A DNA stretch of 64,000 bases from Ambrosia x helenae. Lineage: Eukaryota > Streptophyta > Magnoliopsida > Asterales > Asteraceae. The notes under the pieces are model-generated. The model did no database searches. It saw only the letters and a program-made list of their open reading frames with translations, and was not told the DNA's origin. A program made the translations under genes and the position numbers. Position 1 is the first letter of the stretch, and each line of letters opens with the position of its first letter. Below are positions 44,062-56,140 of the stretch, in pieces. The DNA lies in the NCBI GenBank assembly GCA_030844895.1, contig CM061233.1:55419453-55483452 (forward strand), written 5' to 3'.

Positions 44062-44069
44062 TATATATA
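44062..44069 (-). promoter_or_regulatory. LTR TATA box (Gypsy-B)
   Basis: TATATATA flanked by GGTC and CTGAGG. The active copy in the 5' LTR is at 51736-51743. A pyrimidine-rich CTCTCTCTCAACC follows downstream. Confidence 0.6.
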
Positions 44070-44340
44070 CTGAGGATCAGTGGGTTGGGTTAATTGGAAA
44101 GTTGACCTCGATTAATTGTAGACGCGTATGGGTTTTCAAATTAGGTCAATGATTTGTTATAATTGACGTGTAATCGTGTCATACTGGGCCGGTAATCAAC
44201 TAAGGTTGCCATATAAGGATCAATCACGAGTTATTGTTGATGAATTTGGCAAGCCATTCATCACAGTTGACTTTGCGAGTCAACTGTGAAGATTTGAAGT
44301 CCTCATATAATTAAAACGTGATGGAATACTATCAATAGTG

Positions 44341-44412
44341 AAGCCCAGCCCAGTTGGTTGTGTGTTTGTGTTTGCTTGGGCTTTGGCGCGGGTTCGAACC
44401 CCGGCCAGAGCA
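44341..44412 (+). other. tRNA-like module, antisense to Gypsy-B
   Basis: A-box-like AGCCCAGTTGG (44347-44357), perfect B box GGTTCGAACCC (44391-44401), then a run of seven T (44418-44424). LTR2 copy: 52014-52086, with one change in the A-box flank. Confidence 0.6.
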
Positions 44413-44583
44413 TAATTATTTTTTTGATATTTTTAAACACAACACATATATAATATTATATATATATAGTATTAGGGTTTTAATAACGCGACAAAAATAA
44501 TAAATGCGAATATATAAGATGAAACTTGACGTTTTATTAATGACGAACGTGTAACGTACAAGTTTTAAATACGTAATGTTACA

Positions 44584-44599
44584 ATCTCCCCTACTTTTA
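44584..44599 (-). other. Polypurine tract (Gypsy-B)
   Basis: Minus-strand AAAAGTAGGGGAGAT directly before the 3' LTR; it primes plus-strand DNA. Confidence 0.85.
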
Positions 44600-47500
44600 G
44601 GAACTTCGTCCCGAAGTTGGAGTTGGAGAGTCTGGTGGGAAAAGATGTGGATACTTCGACTTCATCTGGTCTTTACGTTCCCAAGTGAACTCTGGGCCTC
44701 GTTTAGATTCCCAACGAACCTTAACGATCGGAATACGACTGCGCTTGAGTTTCTTGACTCCAGTGTCAACAATCTCGACGGGTTTCTCGATAATGTGCAT
44801 GCTTTCATCGATTTGCACATCCTCAAGAGGAACATGAAGGTTCTCATCTGCTAAGCATTTCTTGAGATTCGAAACATGGAAGGTCGGATGAACATTGCTT
44901 AGCTCAGGTGGAAGATCAAGTTTGTAAGCCACTTTTCCAACTCTGTCAAGAATTTTGAAGGGGCCTACGTATCAAGGAGCTAGTTTTCCCTTTCTACCGA
45001 AACGAATTACTCCTTTCCAAGGGATACCTTAAGTAGCACAAGGTCCCCAACTTGAAATTCCAAGGGTTTACGACGTTTATCAGCATAACTCTTTTGGCGA
45101 CTTCTAGCCTTGAGAAGATTATCCTGAATGAGCTGAATTTTGTCTGTGGTTTGCTGGATTAGTTCGGGTCCAGTAATACGAGCTTCACCAACCTCAGTCC
45201 AACAGACAGGTGAACGACATTTCCGACCATAGAGTGCCTCAAAAGGAGCCATGTTAATGCTGGCGTGATAACTGTTGTTGTATGAAAACTCAACCAAAGG
45301 AAGATGAGAATCCCATGCGCCACCAAAATCAATGACACATGCCCTGAGCATGTCCTCAAGTGTCTGGATGGTTCGTTCAGTCTGACCATCCGTTTGAGGG
45401 TGATAAGCAGTGCTCAGGTTCAACTTGGTACCCAAAGCATCTTGTAGAGATTCCCAAAAGTGAGAGGTGAAACGACCATCGCGATCAGAAATAATGTCCA
45501 AAGGTATACCGTGACGACATACGATTTCACTTACGTACATCTTTGCCAACCTTTCCACAGAATACTTCTCACGAATAGGTAGGAAGTGAGCTGATTTGGT
45601 CAAACGATCGACGATTACCCAAATACTATCAAAACCTTTGGGTGTACGAGGGAGTTTGGTGATGAAATCCATAGCTATGCTCTCCCATTTCCAGACAGGA
45701 ATCTCTGGTTGTTCAAGCATACCAGATGGTCGTTGATGTTCAGCCTTGACCTTGGAACAAGTGAGGCATTTTGCAACGAAAAGAGCAATGTCTTTCTTCA
45801 TACCAGGCCACCAATAAGAATAACGAAGATCTTGGTACATCTTGTCAGCTCCAGGATGAATAGAATAACGAGACTTATGAGCCTCGTTCATGAGAAAAGT
45901 ACGAAGATCATCACGGTCGGGAATCCACAGTCGGTTAAGGAAATAAAGGAGACCATCGGGTTTGGTTTCAAGTTGAGTTTCAGCACCACAAGACATTTCA
46001 TCGTACATGTTACCTTGGGTGACTGATGTGTGTTGAGCCTGGAGAATGCGATCCTGGAGATCAGTACGAACTCTCGCACATTGGAGTTTGACACGCTCTT
46101 TACGACTAAGTGCGTCAGCCACCACATTCGCTTTGCCAGGATGGTAGCGAATTTCGCAATCATAGTCGTTAAGTAATTCAACCCAACGTCGTTGTCTCAT
46201 GTTAAGATTCTTTTGATCGAAGACATGTTGGAGACTTTTGTGGTCCGTGAACACCACACATTTGGTCCCATAAAGATAATGTCTCCAAATCTTGAGTGCA
46301 AAGACAACAGCGCCCAATTCAAGATCATGGGTGGTATAATTCTTTTCGTGAGTCTTGAGTTGTCGAGACGCATAAGCAATAACCTTTCCTCGTTGCATGA
46401 GAACACAACCAAGACCTTGGTTCGATGCATCACAGTAGACCACGAAATCATCATTACCATCAGGTAGAGACAAGATAGGAGCTTCACAGAGTTTCAGCTT
46501 AAGAGTTTCGAATGCTTCCTCTTGCTTAGGTCCCCACTCATAGGCTTTACCCTTGTGAGTTAAGGTAGTGAGAGGAACAGCGATCTTGGAGAAATTGGCG
46601 ATGAATCGACGATAATAACCAGCCAACCCAAGAAAAGAACGGACTTCCGTTGGAGTGGTAGGAACACTCCAATTCTTCACAGCTTCGATCTTTGCAGGAT
46701 CAACATGAATTCCGTTCATATCAATGACATGTCCCAAAAATTGAACTTCCTTAAGCCAAAATTCGCATTTTGAGAACTTGGCGTACAGTTGTTCTTTCTT
46801 TAGGAGATTCAAGATAGAGTGAAGATGTTGCTCGTGATCGGATTTTGATTTAGAGTAAATCAAAATATCATCGATGAAAACGATCACGAATTTGTCGAGA
46901 TAGGGTCTACAAACCCGATTCATCAAATCCATAAATACTGCGGGAGCATTGGTCAACCCAAAAGGCATAACCATGAATTCATAGTGACCGTAGCGAGTGC
47001 GAAAAGCTGTCTTGGGAATATCATCTTCGTGGACTCTAAGCTGATGATAACCAGAACGGAGATCAATCTTCGAGAAGTGGGTTGCTCCTTGAAGTTGATC
47101 GAAGAGATCGTCAATCCTAGGAAGTGGATAACGATTCTTGATGGTGAGTTTGTTGAGTTCACGGTAGTCGATACACATCCTAAGAGAACCATCCTTCTTT
47201 TTAACGAACAAGACAGGGGCTCCCCATGGAGAAGAACTAGGGCGAATGAACCCTTTATCAGAAAGTTCCTGTAATTGACTGGCAAGTTCTTGCATTTCAG
47301 AGGGTGCAAGACGATAAGGAGCTTTAGCGACAGGATTAGCACCAGGAACAAGATCAATACGAAACTCCACTTGTCGAGCAGGAGGCAAACCAGGTAAATC
47401 CTCTGGAAAGACTTCAGGATAGTCCCGAATAATAGGAATGTCTTGGATACTTTTGCCTTTGTCCTTCTTCTCTATCACGTTAGCTAAGAAGGCTGTATAC

Positions 47501-49224
47501 CCCTTTCGTAAGTACTTTTGGGCAGTAGTACAAGACATAAGCTTAAGCTCACCACAGGGTTTCTCACCATAAATCTTCAAAATCTCACCAGATTCGAGAG
47601 GAATGCGTATGACTTTCTCGAAGCACAGAATTTCGGCACGATGAGTTGACAACCAGTCCATGCCTACTATAACATCAAAACTACCAAGATGCATAGGGAT
47701 GAGATCGATAGGGAAGGTATGATCGTCGAGGTTCAACAAGCAGTTACGAATAATAGAGTCGATCGAAATAGACTTCCCGTTAGCTACCTCTACCACGAAA
47801 GGTTCTTCTAGATTAGTGTGGGGTAAGTTAAGTAAAGGTTCAAACTTCAGTGACACAAATGACTTATCAGCTCCTGAATCAAATAATATGGATGCATAGT
47901 GGTTATTAATGAGAAACGTACCATTCACCACTTCGTTGTTGTCACGAGCCTGGTTAGCGTTGAGATTGTAGGCGCGACCTCGAGCACCTTGGTTCTGGTT
48001 GCGGTTCTGGTTTTGGTTTTGGTTACGGTTACGATTAGGGCAGTTGTTGATGTAGTGATTAGGGTTGCCACACTCGTAGCATTGACCACGAGCAGGCCTG
48101 TTGTTTTGTTGGTTGGGAGCTGGGTTATTGTTGTCTTGGGTAGTAGGAGATCGACAGACGTTCACCAGGTGACCATATCTTTGACACTTAGTACAAAAAC
48201 GACATGGCACCTGCGTTGGATGATGGTACTTGCAAGTGTTGCACAAAGGGTGAGGCCCGGTGTATGGTTTCTTGGCTGGGTTTTGGGCAGCAGGTGGAGT
48301 AGCAGTAACCATATAGTTTCTAGCCTTGCGCTTTTTGTTGCTTGAGGTCTCAGGCTTGACTTCAATTGCAGGCTGTGGAGTGTCTTTGGCAACTGTCTTC
48401 TTAGTGCCTTTGCGGAAGAGAGTACCATTCTTCACGTGATTATCAGTAAGAGTGGCCGCTAGACGTTTGGCCTCTTCCAAAGTTGCGGGATTTCTACCCC
48501 AAACGGTGTCCTGGATTTGCATGGGCAGACCACCGATGTACTTCTCGATGGCTATCGGCAAAGGAGTAACTTTGTGGGGCAACAATAAGCTAAGCTCATG
48601 AAAGCGGGTGTTGTAGGCAAGGTTTTCCCCACTATCTTGAGCTAAGGTGTGGAACTCATCCTCAAGTTTCTTAACTTCATTGCGAGGACAAAACTCTTCC
48701 TTCATGATCTCTTTGACTTGATCCCATGTCATAGCAAGAGCAACCTCGGCCCCACGAGTACGCTTTTCTTCATTCCACCATGTGAGTGCTCGTTTATGGA
48801 GAACACTCATGGCGTAACGAACCTTGAAGTTGTTGGGGCACTCACTGTTGATGAAGGTATTCTCAATACCCTCAAACCATTGGAGGAGTCCAGTAGCTCC
48901 TTCTTCACCACTAAACTTTGGAGGGTTACAAGAGTTGAAATGCTTAAGAGTGCAGGCTTGGGGTCCATTTCCATTGCCATTGCCGTTCCCGTTCCCGTTG
49001 TTGTGACCATTCCCATTGCCGTTCAATTGGATGACCTGAGCGAGTAAATTGGGAACCAGAGTTGCGATTTGCTGCGCCATTTGTTGAGAAATGATCGCAG
49101 CCAGTTGAGCATCGACCCCATTGTTGTTGTGGTTAGGAACTTGGTCATGGTTGTGGTTATGGTTATCACCACCTTCTTCGTGGTTCTCACCATTGCTGTT
49201 GCGAGTGCTGCGACGAGGAGGCAT
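44600..49224 (-). CDS. gag-pol: Gypsy-B Gag-Pol polyprotein with C-terminal chromodomain (one frameshift, one stop)
   Basis: Start chosen at Met 49224 (MPPRRSTRNSN). The 1411-codon frame runs to 45007; numbering from 49242: gag with LTWWNEEK (about 155); two zinc knuckles (about 347-401, the second CYECGNPNHYINNC); protease LFDSGADKSF (about 454); RT with FIDDILIYS (about 789); RNase H with VVYCDASNQG (about 934); integrase zinc region and catalytic Asp, Asp, Glu (about 1128-1290). The integrase end and a chromodomain (VKVRWESKRGPEFTWE) lie in the frame 44932-44597. Between them, one base is missing in a short G run (45021-45023) and a TGA stands at 44974-44972. Chromodomains steer integration to marked chromatin. 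Apart from these two lesions the copy looks intact. Confidence 0.95.
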
Positions 49225-49759
49225 GATCTGTAATAGACACAATGAAATGAATGAGAGTTTTATATAAGGAATGTAATCATTTACTCATTAATTAAAACGA
49301 ATAAACGAAAACGTTGACTTATCAAAGATTCTAAATTCTAATAACATATGAAGACATGCTTTAGCCTATAAGTGAACACTCATCCCGAGAATTCCCAGGT
49401 AGGCATCCGGGTCCCTCGTCTGATTGGGATATATGCGCAATGCCAGCCTAGACAGAAGACTCAGAATACAGGCGTTCACCCTTCCAGATTGCACGTGTTC
49501 GTTATTAAAATCTAGAACTTCGACGAGATCTCAAGGGGGTTCAGGTTAAACCTGAGGATTTTGTCCTATAAATCTAATGGTGGATCAGGATTGCAGCAGA
49601 CAAATAAGAGTAGTCACATGTAGGTTTAGGGTTATAAGGCATAGGATAAGGATAGGATTAGGGAAGCAATTAGGGTTACAAGTAGGAGAAGCAAGTACTG
49701 TTTAAGTCCCTAAGGTTATAGTCTAGATTATTTCTAATAACCTAATTCCCTATAACCAA

Positions 49760-49772
49760 GGCTCTGATACCA
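49760..49772 (-). other. Primer-binding site (Gypsy-B)
   Basis: Reverse complement of TGGTATCAGAGCC, three bases from the 5' LTR at 49776. 49225-49759 is the untranslated leader without recognisable words. Confidence 0.95.
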
Positions 49773-49775
49773 ATC

Positions 49776-52257
49776 TGTAACACCCCAACCGATGGCGGAA
49801 ACATCGGGGTGCCACGTATTGATGATTGTTTTCAGTAGCACATGGTATAATATAAATTTTAAATAATTTATTCAAACATAATATCCAAAATATGAAATGA
49901 TGTCTAAGAATTCAAATACATGATATCAAATAACAAACTTCAATAACTTCAAATAAAACTTCATGTAAATTCCTCATGCTAACTCAAGCCTCAGCTTCAT
50001 TGTTACCTGAAACATGTTAATTTTGAAAGTATTTTGGGTCAACATAAGTTGGTGAGAATTACATAGGTTTTTGATAATAAAATGAATAAAATGTTGTGCA
50101 ATTCATGTGTCATGTCAATCTAGCCCATATGTGAGAACATACTAGAAATAAATCGAGTGCATAATCAACCCTGATGACTGTTATAAAATGATACATACCA
50201 TACACTCATGGTCCAATTGAATATGTTATGCGATAACAAACACCCACGTAACCTTTGTAGGAGGCACGTATCCGGGTGGGATTGTCAGTCCAATAGATCT
50301 ATCAATGTATACCGTCGGCTTGTACGGAGTTAATGATTATGCTAGAATGGTGCTTACTCTAATCATGCTCAAGACATAATGCAACATAGAAAACACATAG
50401 ACACATTGATGATTGAATTGCAATGATAATGTTATAACATGTTTCACCCCAAAAATGGTGATAAATAAAAGGGGCTATGTAAAACTCACCTTAGCAAATG
50501 TTAAACTTGTTGAAAAGATGAAATAATAGTGTTGCCCAAAATGATTCCAAATATCACCCTATAATAAGGTAATATATAATAAGTCTAAGTCTAATTAACT
50601 TTTAAGTGTATCCTAGGGTTTCGATTTGGGGATATCAAATTGTTGAATTTAAATTAAAATGTTAATTAACAAAGGAAAATTTGATAATTAATAAAAGAAA
50701 GTCTTTTTATAAAATTTGAATTTTGAATGGACACATTAAAGTGTTTGGAGTATAAAAATAATTTTTATAAAATTATTTCATTTAAAATAGATTTTTAAAT
50801 CTATTTATTACAAATAGCAAATATTTAACTTTAATATTCAAAAATACTAAAATTAAAGAATTTCAATTTTAAAAATCATAATTCTGTTCCAAATATTTAA
50901 AAATAATTTGTATAAAATTTTGGTGCAAAAATAATGAAAATTGAATTTATTATGATTTAATTATGATTAAATCTAACAAAAATTGATTAAAAATATAAAA
51001 TAAATGATTTTACTGAATTAAAAATTATTTCAGTAAAGTTTAACTTTATAAGAAGTCAGGATAATTTTTGGAGAATTTAATAAAATTGTTTTGATATATA
51101 AATGGATTTTTATAAATATAATAGTATAAAATTCATTTAATTATTATAAATATTAAATAAATGAATTTTTGAAAAACAAAAATTGTAAATAAAACTTTTG
51201 ACTCAGATTTAATAAATATATTTTTTTTAGAATTTATAAAATAGTTTTAATATTTATAAATGAATTTATAAGTTTAAAATGTTTAATATATATATATAAA
51301 TAAAGCTTTGTTTAAAAGAATAAAAAGAAGCAAAAAGGGGGGCAGTAGCCGGGACTCGAACCCGGGTACCTTCTGTAGCGAGCCATGGTCACAACCACTT
51401 GGCCTAGGCCAGTGGTTGTGATATTCCCTGATCAAAATTAAATAAATACATTACGCGAATCAGAGTTTATCCCCAAATCAAAGTAACGAACCCTAGATTT
51501 AGCAATTGGACAAATCAGACATTATGAACCCGATTAAAGTTAGGGTTTATGTTGTATGATCGCCGACTAAATAAACCCACAAGAGAACAAGAACTCACAG
51601 TGAAGAATCGAGTATAATTGCCGGGTCAAAGCAAAAAGTCAAACGTTTGATCAAAGAAGCTTAATTATCAGTGTTAGAGAATAATTGGAGGTTGAGAGAG
51701 AGTTGTGAGCGAGTATCCAAGGTTCGTAGAGGGTCTATATATACTGAGGATCAGTGGGTTGGGTTAATTGGAAAGTTGACCTCGATTAATTGTAGACGCG
51801 TATGGGTTTTCAAATTAGGTCAATGATTTGTTATAATTGACGTGTAATCGTGTCATACTGGGCCGGTAATCAACTAAGGTTGCCATATAAGGATTAATCA
51901 CGAGTTATTGTTGATGAATTTGGCAAGCCATTCATCACAGTTGACTTTGCGAGTCAACTGTGAAGATTTGAAGTCCTCATATAATTAAAACGTGATGGAA
52001 TACTATCAATAGTGAAGCCCAGCCCAGTTGTTTGTGTGTTTGTGTTTGCTTGGGCTTTGGCGCGGGTTCGAACCCCGGCCAGAGCATAATTATTTTTTTG
52101 ATATTTTTAAACACAACACATATATAATATTATATATATATAGTATTAGGGTTTTAATAACGCGACAAAAATAATAAATGCGAATATATAAGATGAAACT
52201 TGACGTTTTATTAATGACGAACGTGTAACGTACAAGTTTTAAATACGTAATGTTACA
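49776..52257 (-). repeat. Gypsy-B 5' LTR
   Basis: Same layout as 42105-44583: intron 50007-50489, sense tRNA-like module about 51335-51421, TATA 51743-51736, antisense tRNA-like module 52014-52086. TSD CCAGC follows at 52258-52262. Confidence 0.95.
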
Positions 52258-52262
52258 CCAGC

Positions 52263-53552
52263 CATACAACAGGAAGTGAGCCTCCAAGTGCTTCAACAAT
52301 ACTTGTATACTTGATACAACTCAGGGGGAGTATGGAAGTGGAACATGGCCATAAGGTACTACAAATAAGGGCAAATGATTGGTAGATGAACAGCCTCAAC
52401 CTACTACTTTTGCTAAGTTATTTCCAGAGTCCGAGTTTAAGTTTTGCTCAGTTGAATCACTTCTTGAGATTGAAGATGCAGAGATAACAGAATGACTGAA
52501 GGAAGTTGGGTTACTTTCTGAAGGTTCGGATCATGAAAATGTATTTTACTTAGAGGAAGATGAGCTTATACCAGATAACATGGAGGATTGGAATCATACT
52601 AAAGAATAGGCGGGGGTTGGTGAAGAGATCAGTGAGGTTATAGTTCCTAATATGTATACAGATACTGTGATTGAAGGGTGTGATGTTGAGGTTCGATAAC
52701 AATTAGATGAGTTAAAATAGAAGCTGACTGAAGATCCGGTCGATTCAGATCCAAAGGTTGTTACTGATCCAGCAGCAAGTACAGATCCAGATGCCGCATG
52801 GAAAGCCACTTGGAAGAGAATGAGGGAAGAGTGGAATAGATCAAGACCCAAGCCGCTCAGGTTCTTGGAATCAGACGCTTCTAACTCCAGGAATGCTACC
52901 AGTGGGATAATCAGTTGGTTCTACGACTCAGAGTTAAAGCTTTTTGTTATCAAGAGGTATGATGCAGTCCAGTATCTTCCACCAAGGGTTAAGTATTTCA
53001 ATTCATTACCTTTGTTGGAACTTAGAGATTTGGTGAAGCGTAAACTGATTAATCAAAGGTAAAGATTGGTATGCGAAAGTGGTGGAAAGGAATTTGAGGT
53101 TTGAGGTTAAAGAGGACAAGTTCGAGTATTTCAAGCCTTTGAAGGGAAAGTGGGTTAAGGACATGACACGTATTGATCCAAGAACGAACAAGCCTTGGAT
53201 GAAGATGTACTACAAACTTAAAAGGTGCTTGAAGAGAATCCCTTTGAAGAAGTTGCCTCAAGATATTTTGGGTGATCTGAAATGGTGGTATGTAGATAGT
53301 GATACAATTGAAGCGGTCATGGAAGATCTTAACGAGAAATGCTTTTTGGGACTTTAGGATTCGATGCACTTGGCGAATCTATCCCGAGCTGACTTGAGGA
53401 AGTTATACAAGCACTATCTGTTACAGGGATGATTGGAGGCATCAAGGCTATCGATATCAAAGTGTGGTTGATTTGTGTGTGAAGAAGAAGTTCCATGCTG
53501 GCAGCAGTTGGCATTACTTGGAAGATTAAGCTGCATGTGGTTGAAGATCTAT
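52263..53552 (+). pseudogene. Copia-D ORF3, second part
   Basis: Resumes the frame broken at 38940. A first charged part (to about 52790) has several stops. Then comes a readable region from AWKATWKRMREEW (52797) through ATSGIISWFYDSELKLF, a +1 frame change near 53062, and a basic Trp/Tyr/Lys-rich segment (KDWYAKVVERN to KKLPQDILGDLKWWY). Stops at 53356, near 53431 and beyond. The basic, aromatic C-terminal domain is not visible in the Copia-A part present here. Unknown function. Confidence 0.7.
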
Positions 53553-53562
53553 AGAGCATTCG

Positions 53563-53581
53563 TCAAGGGGGAGTTTATTCA
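53563..53581 (+). other. Polypurine tract (Copia-D)
   Basis: CAAGGGGGAGTTTATTCA immediately before the LTR start, typical of SIRE-like Copia elements. Confidence 0.8.
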
Positions 53582-54047
53582 TGCATGTTTGGTGTGACAA
53601 ACGCTTCTCTAGATTAGTATCGTTTTTGTCTGGTTAATAGGTTATTGCAACATGCATGTTGGTGTTATAAAACATGCATGGTAGTTTTTGTATTAAACCT
53701 TAGAGAATATAGATGGTGAATGAATATAGGAGATAGGCGAAGATAGTTTGTAAATGAAGATGCCAAAGGAATCTTCGTGGTGGATCTTCGTTTTATATGG
53801 GTTCGGCCTATGCAAGTATAAATAGCTTGCATAGGGTGTAGGCTAGGGTTGTTGGGCAAGTATTTTGGTGGTATTAGTGATTGTAATCATCTTTGATAGT
53901 TAATCAAGATACCACACGTTTATACGTTTCATTCATGTCTTTCGTGTCTTTCGTTTACGATTCGTTATTGCATAAACGTCCATCAAGGGATTCCACACCT
54001 TGATAGATCTAATAAATCTTGTAATCGATCCATTCCATGGACCAACA
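53582..54047 (+). repeat. Copia-D 3' LTR
   Basis: About 466 bp from TGCATGTTTGG to GACCAACA. Words CGAAGAT, ATGAAGATG, ATCTTCGT and ATCTTCGT cluster at 53730-53792, just upstream of a TATA box (TATAAATAG, 53817-53825). AATAAA at about 54011 could serve polyadenylation. The right end is judged from TG...CA only, since the partner LTR is missing. Confidence 0.75.
53817..53825 (+). promoter_or_regulatory. LTR TATA box (Copia-D)
   Basis: TATAAATAG about 25 bases after the last ATCTTCG word. Confidence 0.75.
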
Positions 54048-54518
54048 AGTTTCAAAATACAATGACAAGAAACAAGAGAGATTAAAGTTGCAAAACGTTA
54101 ACAATGAAAGGGGATGGTTGTCAAACCAAGTTTCTTCATCATCATCTTACCCTTATTTTTCTTCATCATTATTATCCTTGTAACCCTCGACTACCTCAAG
54201 TTCATACTCATTATCCTTGGATCCATATCTCTCGGACATTATATGTAGACTACATTGTTTTTTAACAAAGTCAATAACTATGTACAAGCCGCCTTAAAGA
54301 TGGATAGCATTATTGGATTGACAAACTACTTAGATTGATTTTCCCTTTCGAGGGAAACCCCTAGGTCATTGTTATTATATATTCTTTTATCCTGGCCTAG
54401 ATATGTGGGTATGCACAACGTGTTACATTAGGTTTGATTTTTGCCCTTTGTATGCTTACGTGTTTACATAATTGCTATTCGTAAACTTGGTCTTGTGAAT
54501 TGTACCTTTTCAAACATA

Positions 54519-54521
<3 letters not shown>

Positions 54522-54579
<58 letters not shown>
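54522..54579. repeat. (AT)n microsatellite
   Basis: About 29 alternating AT units. Confidence 0.95.
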
Positions 54580-54581
<2 letters not shown>

Positions 54582-55880
54582 AAACCTAAGTATGATCATC
54601 AACATTATTTGTATTGACAAAATTGTTTTGTACATATTTATGGTATTGCATGATGCTTTATACACGTGGTGTAATAAATTTAATCAGTTTTATTTCATTT
54701 TCTGGTTGTTTGAGACTTGGTGTAATATCATTTCCTTGTGTATGACAAGTTAAATTGATAATTAATAATATTTCAACTTTATTAGTACCATGATCTATTG
54801 AACAATATACACGTGGCACCTTGATATTTCCGCAATCAATTGAGGTGTTACAATACATATCACAAACCGGAAGTTAACACCGATAGCTTGATGACGTATA
54901 TTTTCTTTAGCCAACTGACATCGCATAACATATGACGTGCATTTTCACATGTGTTGGTGATAGACAAAATGTACAAAACAAACAATTACAAATTGTCGCC
55001 TTTTCATATATTGGTCTGACCTTGACTTACCATTTCATTTTGTATTGCGTTTGTGTTTATGACCAACAAACAAGAGGATGACTTCGTCAAGGTTCTATAG
55101 AGATTAAAAGATACACAACACATGCCTATAGAGTCGTATGTTATGGTAATCGACAGACACCTTAAGCTTATGAATTAATGTGGACATGAAACATTGTAAG
55201 GCAAGCTTCAAAACAAAAGAAGATTGGATAAAGCATAAGTATATGTCATTCGTATACGACTCATATGGTTCCCAAAACTATGTTATACGAGTCATATGGA
55301 CTCTATACTAATCGTATAGTTCCAAAAAATTATATAGTTTGTTATTTTAGACATTATCAGTCCTACATCCTTTAAACGAAATGTATATGTTCATTTACTT
55401 AGGCTATACAACTTGTAGTACACCTATATGATTTGTATAGCCTTATTTTTTAATTTTACATTGTTTTATTTCATGTACATAGGCTTTAACCCTCAGTCTG
55501 GATCCCTTGTATGTGGACGCAACTGAGGAGGCTAGTCCTTATACTAGAACGGGTTGATGATCAATCTATTTAATAAACTACATGTTTACCCATATAGTAT
55601 ATACATATTTTTTAACGGCTTAAATTATATAAATTCGTATTTAACGGGGCACCGTGATCTCATGAGAAGCAACACATTAACTATAAACGTTTCTCAATTA
55701 ATTAGATTATATTAACCGGCTAACCCATACAACTTTAGTTTTCCGTGTCCTGGTTAGCTTCATAAAACCCCAATCTATCTATTATAATAATTGAAAGCAA
55801 TAAATCCCACATAGCACTCAAAGAGGGCATCCTCCCCATCGAGTGTGTCATGTGACATGCCATGTCATTAGGTGATTTTA

Positions 55881-56140
55881 GGAAAAATAAAATTGGATTT
55901 TTCTTTCTCATGTTTCCTTCTATAATTTTTAAACGTTAATCTCTTTTATATACGAGATTTAAAAAAAATACACTAAATTAACTAGCGTTTTATTTTTTTC
56001 TTTCCAATGAATACCATAGTGCTATATAAAAAATGGAGAAAAAAACGACTATTTTTTATGAGGTTTTGTTCATACAGGAAAAAACACAAAGTGTTCAGGT
56101 AATTAATTAATCATGTATATGCAAGTCATTAATTATGTCA
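55881..56140. repeat. Diverged direct repeat, copy 1
   Basis: Shares TTTTAAACGTTAATCTCTTTTATA, GCGTTTTATT, ACCATAGTGCTATATAAAAAA and TCATTAATTATGT blocks, in the same order and orientation, with 57325-57715. Probably two copies of one non-autonomous element. Confidence 0.65.

Larger units (their letters stand above)
42105..44583 (-). repeat. Gypsy-B 3' LTR
   Basis: On the element strand: U3 with an antisense tRNA-like module (about 44341-44412), TATA (44069-44062), a sense-strand tRNA-like module (43747-43660) with strong hairpin, predicted intron (42818-42336), and a terminal hairpin in the last 35 bases (CACCCC...CGATG pairing with CATCGGGGTG, 42110-42141). The part 42900-43640 is very AT-rich and I see nothing else in it. 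Confidence 0.95.
42105..52257 (-). mobile_element. Gypsy-B: complete Tekay-like chromovirus, minus strand
   Basis: 10153 bp with perfect TSD CCAGC (42100-42104 and 52258-52262) and LTRs of 2479 and 2482 bp starting TGTAACACCCC and ending ATGTTACA. I count about ten differences between LTRs, several being homopolymer-length changes, which means a very young insertion. Gag-pol is one open frame but for a one-base loss and one stop just before the chromodomain. It lies six bases right of the solo LTR, inside ORF3 of Copia-D. Confidence 0.95.
36063..54047 (+). mobile_element. Copia-D: 3' half of a SIRE-like element, twice interrupted
   Basis: Contains the pol-ORF3 spacer with its own words and TATA box, a decayed ORF3, polypurine tract and 3' LTR. 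The 5' LTR, gag and pol are missing, cut at the Copia-C junction. A solo LTR (38946-42093) and Gypsy-B (42105-52257) lie inside ORF3. Its word (CGAAGAT) differs from that of Copia-C, so C and D are different families joined by rearrangement. Confidence 0.75.
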
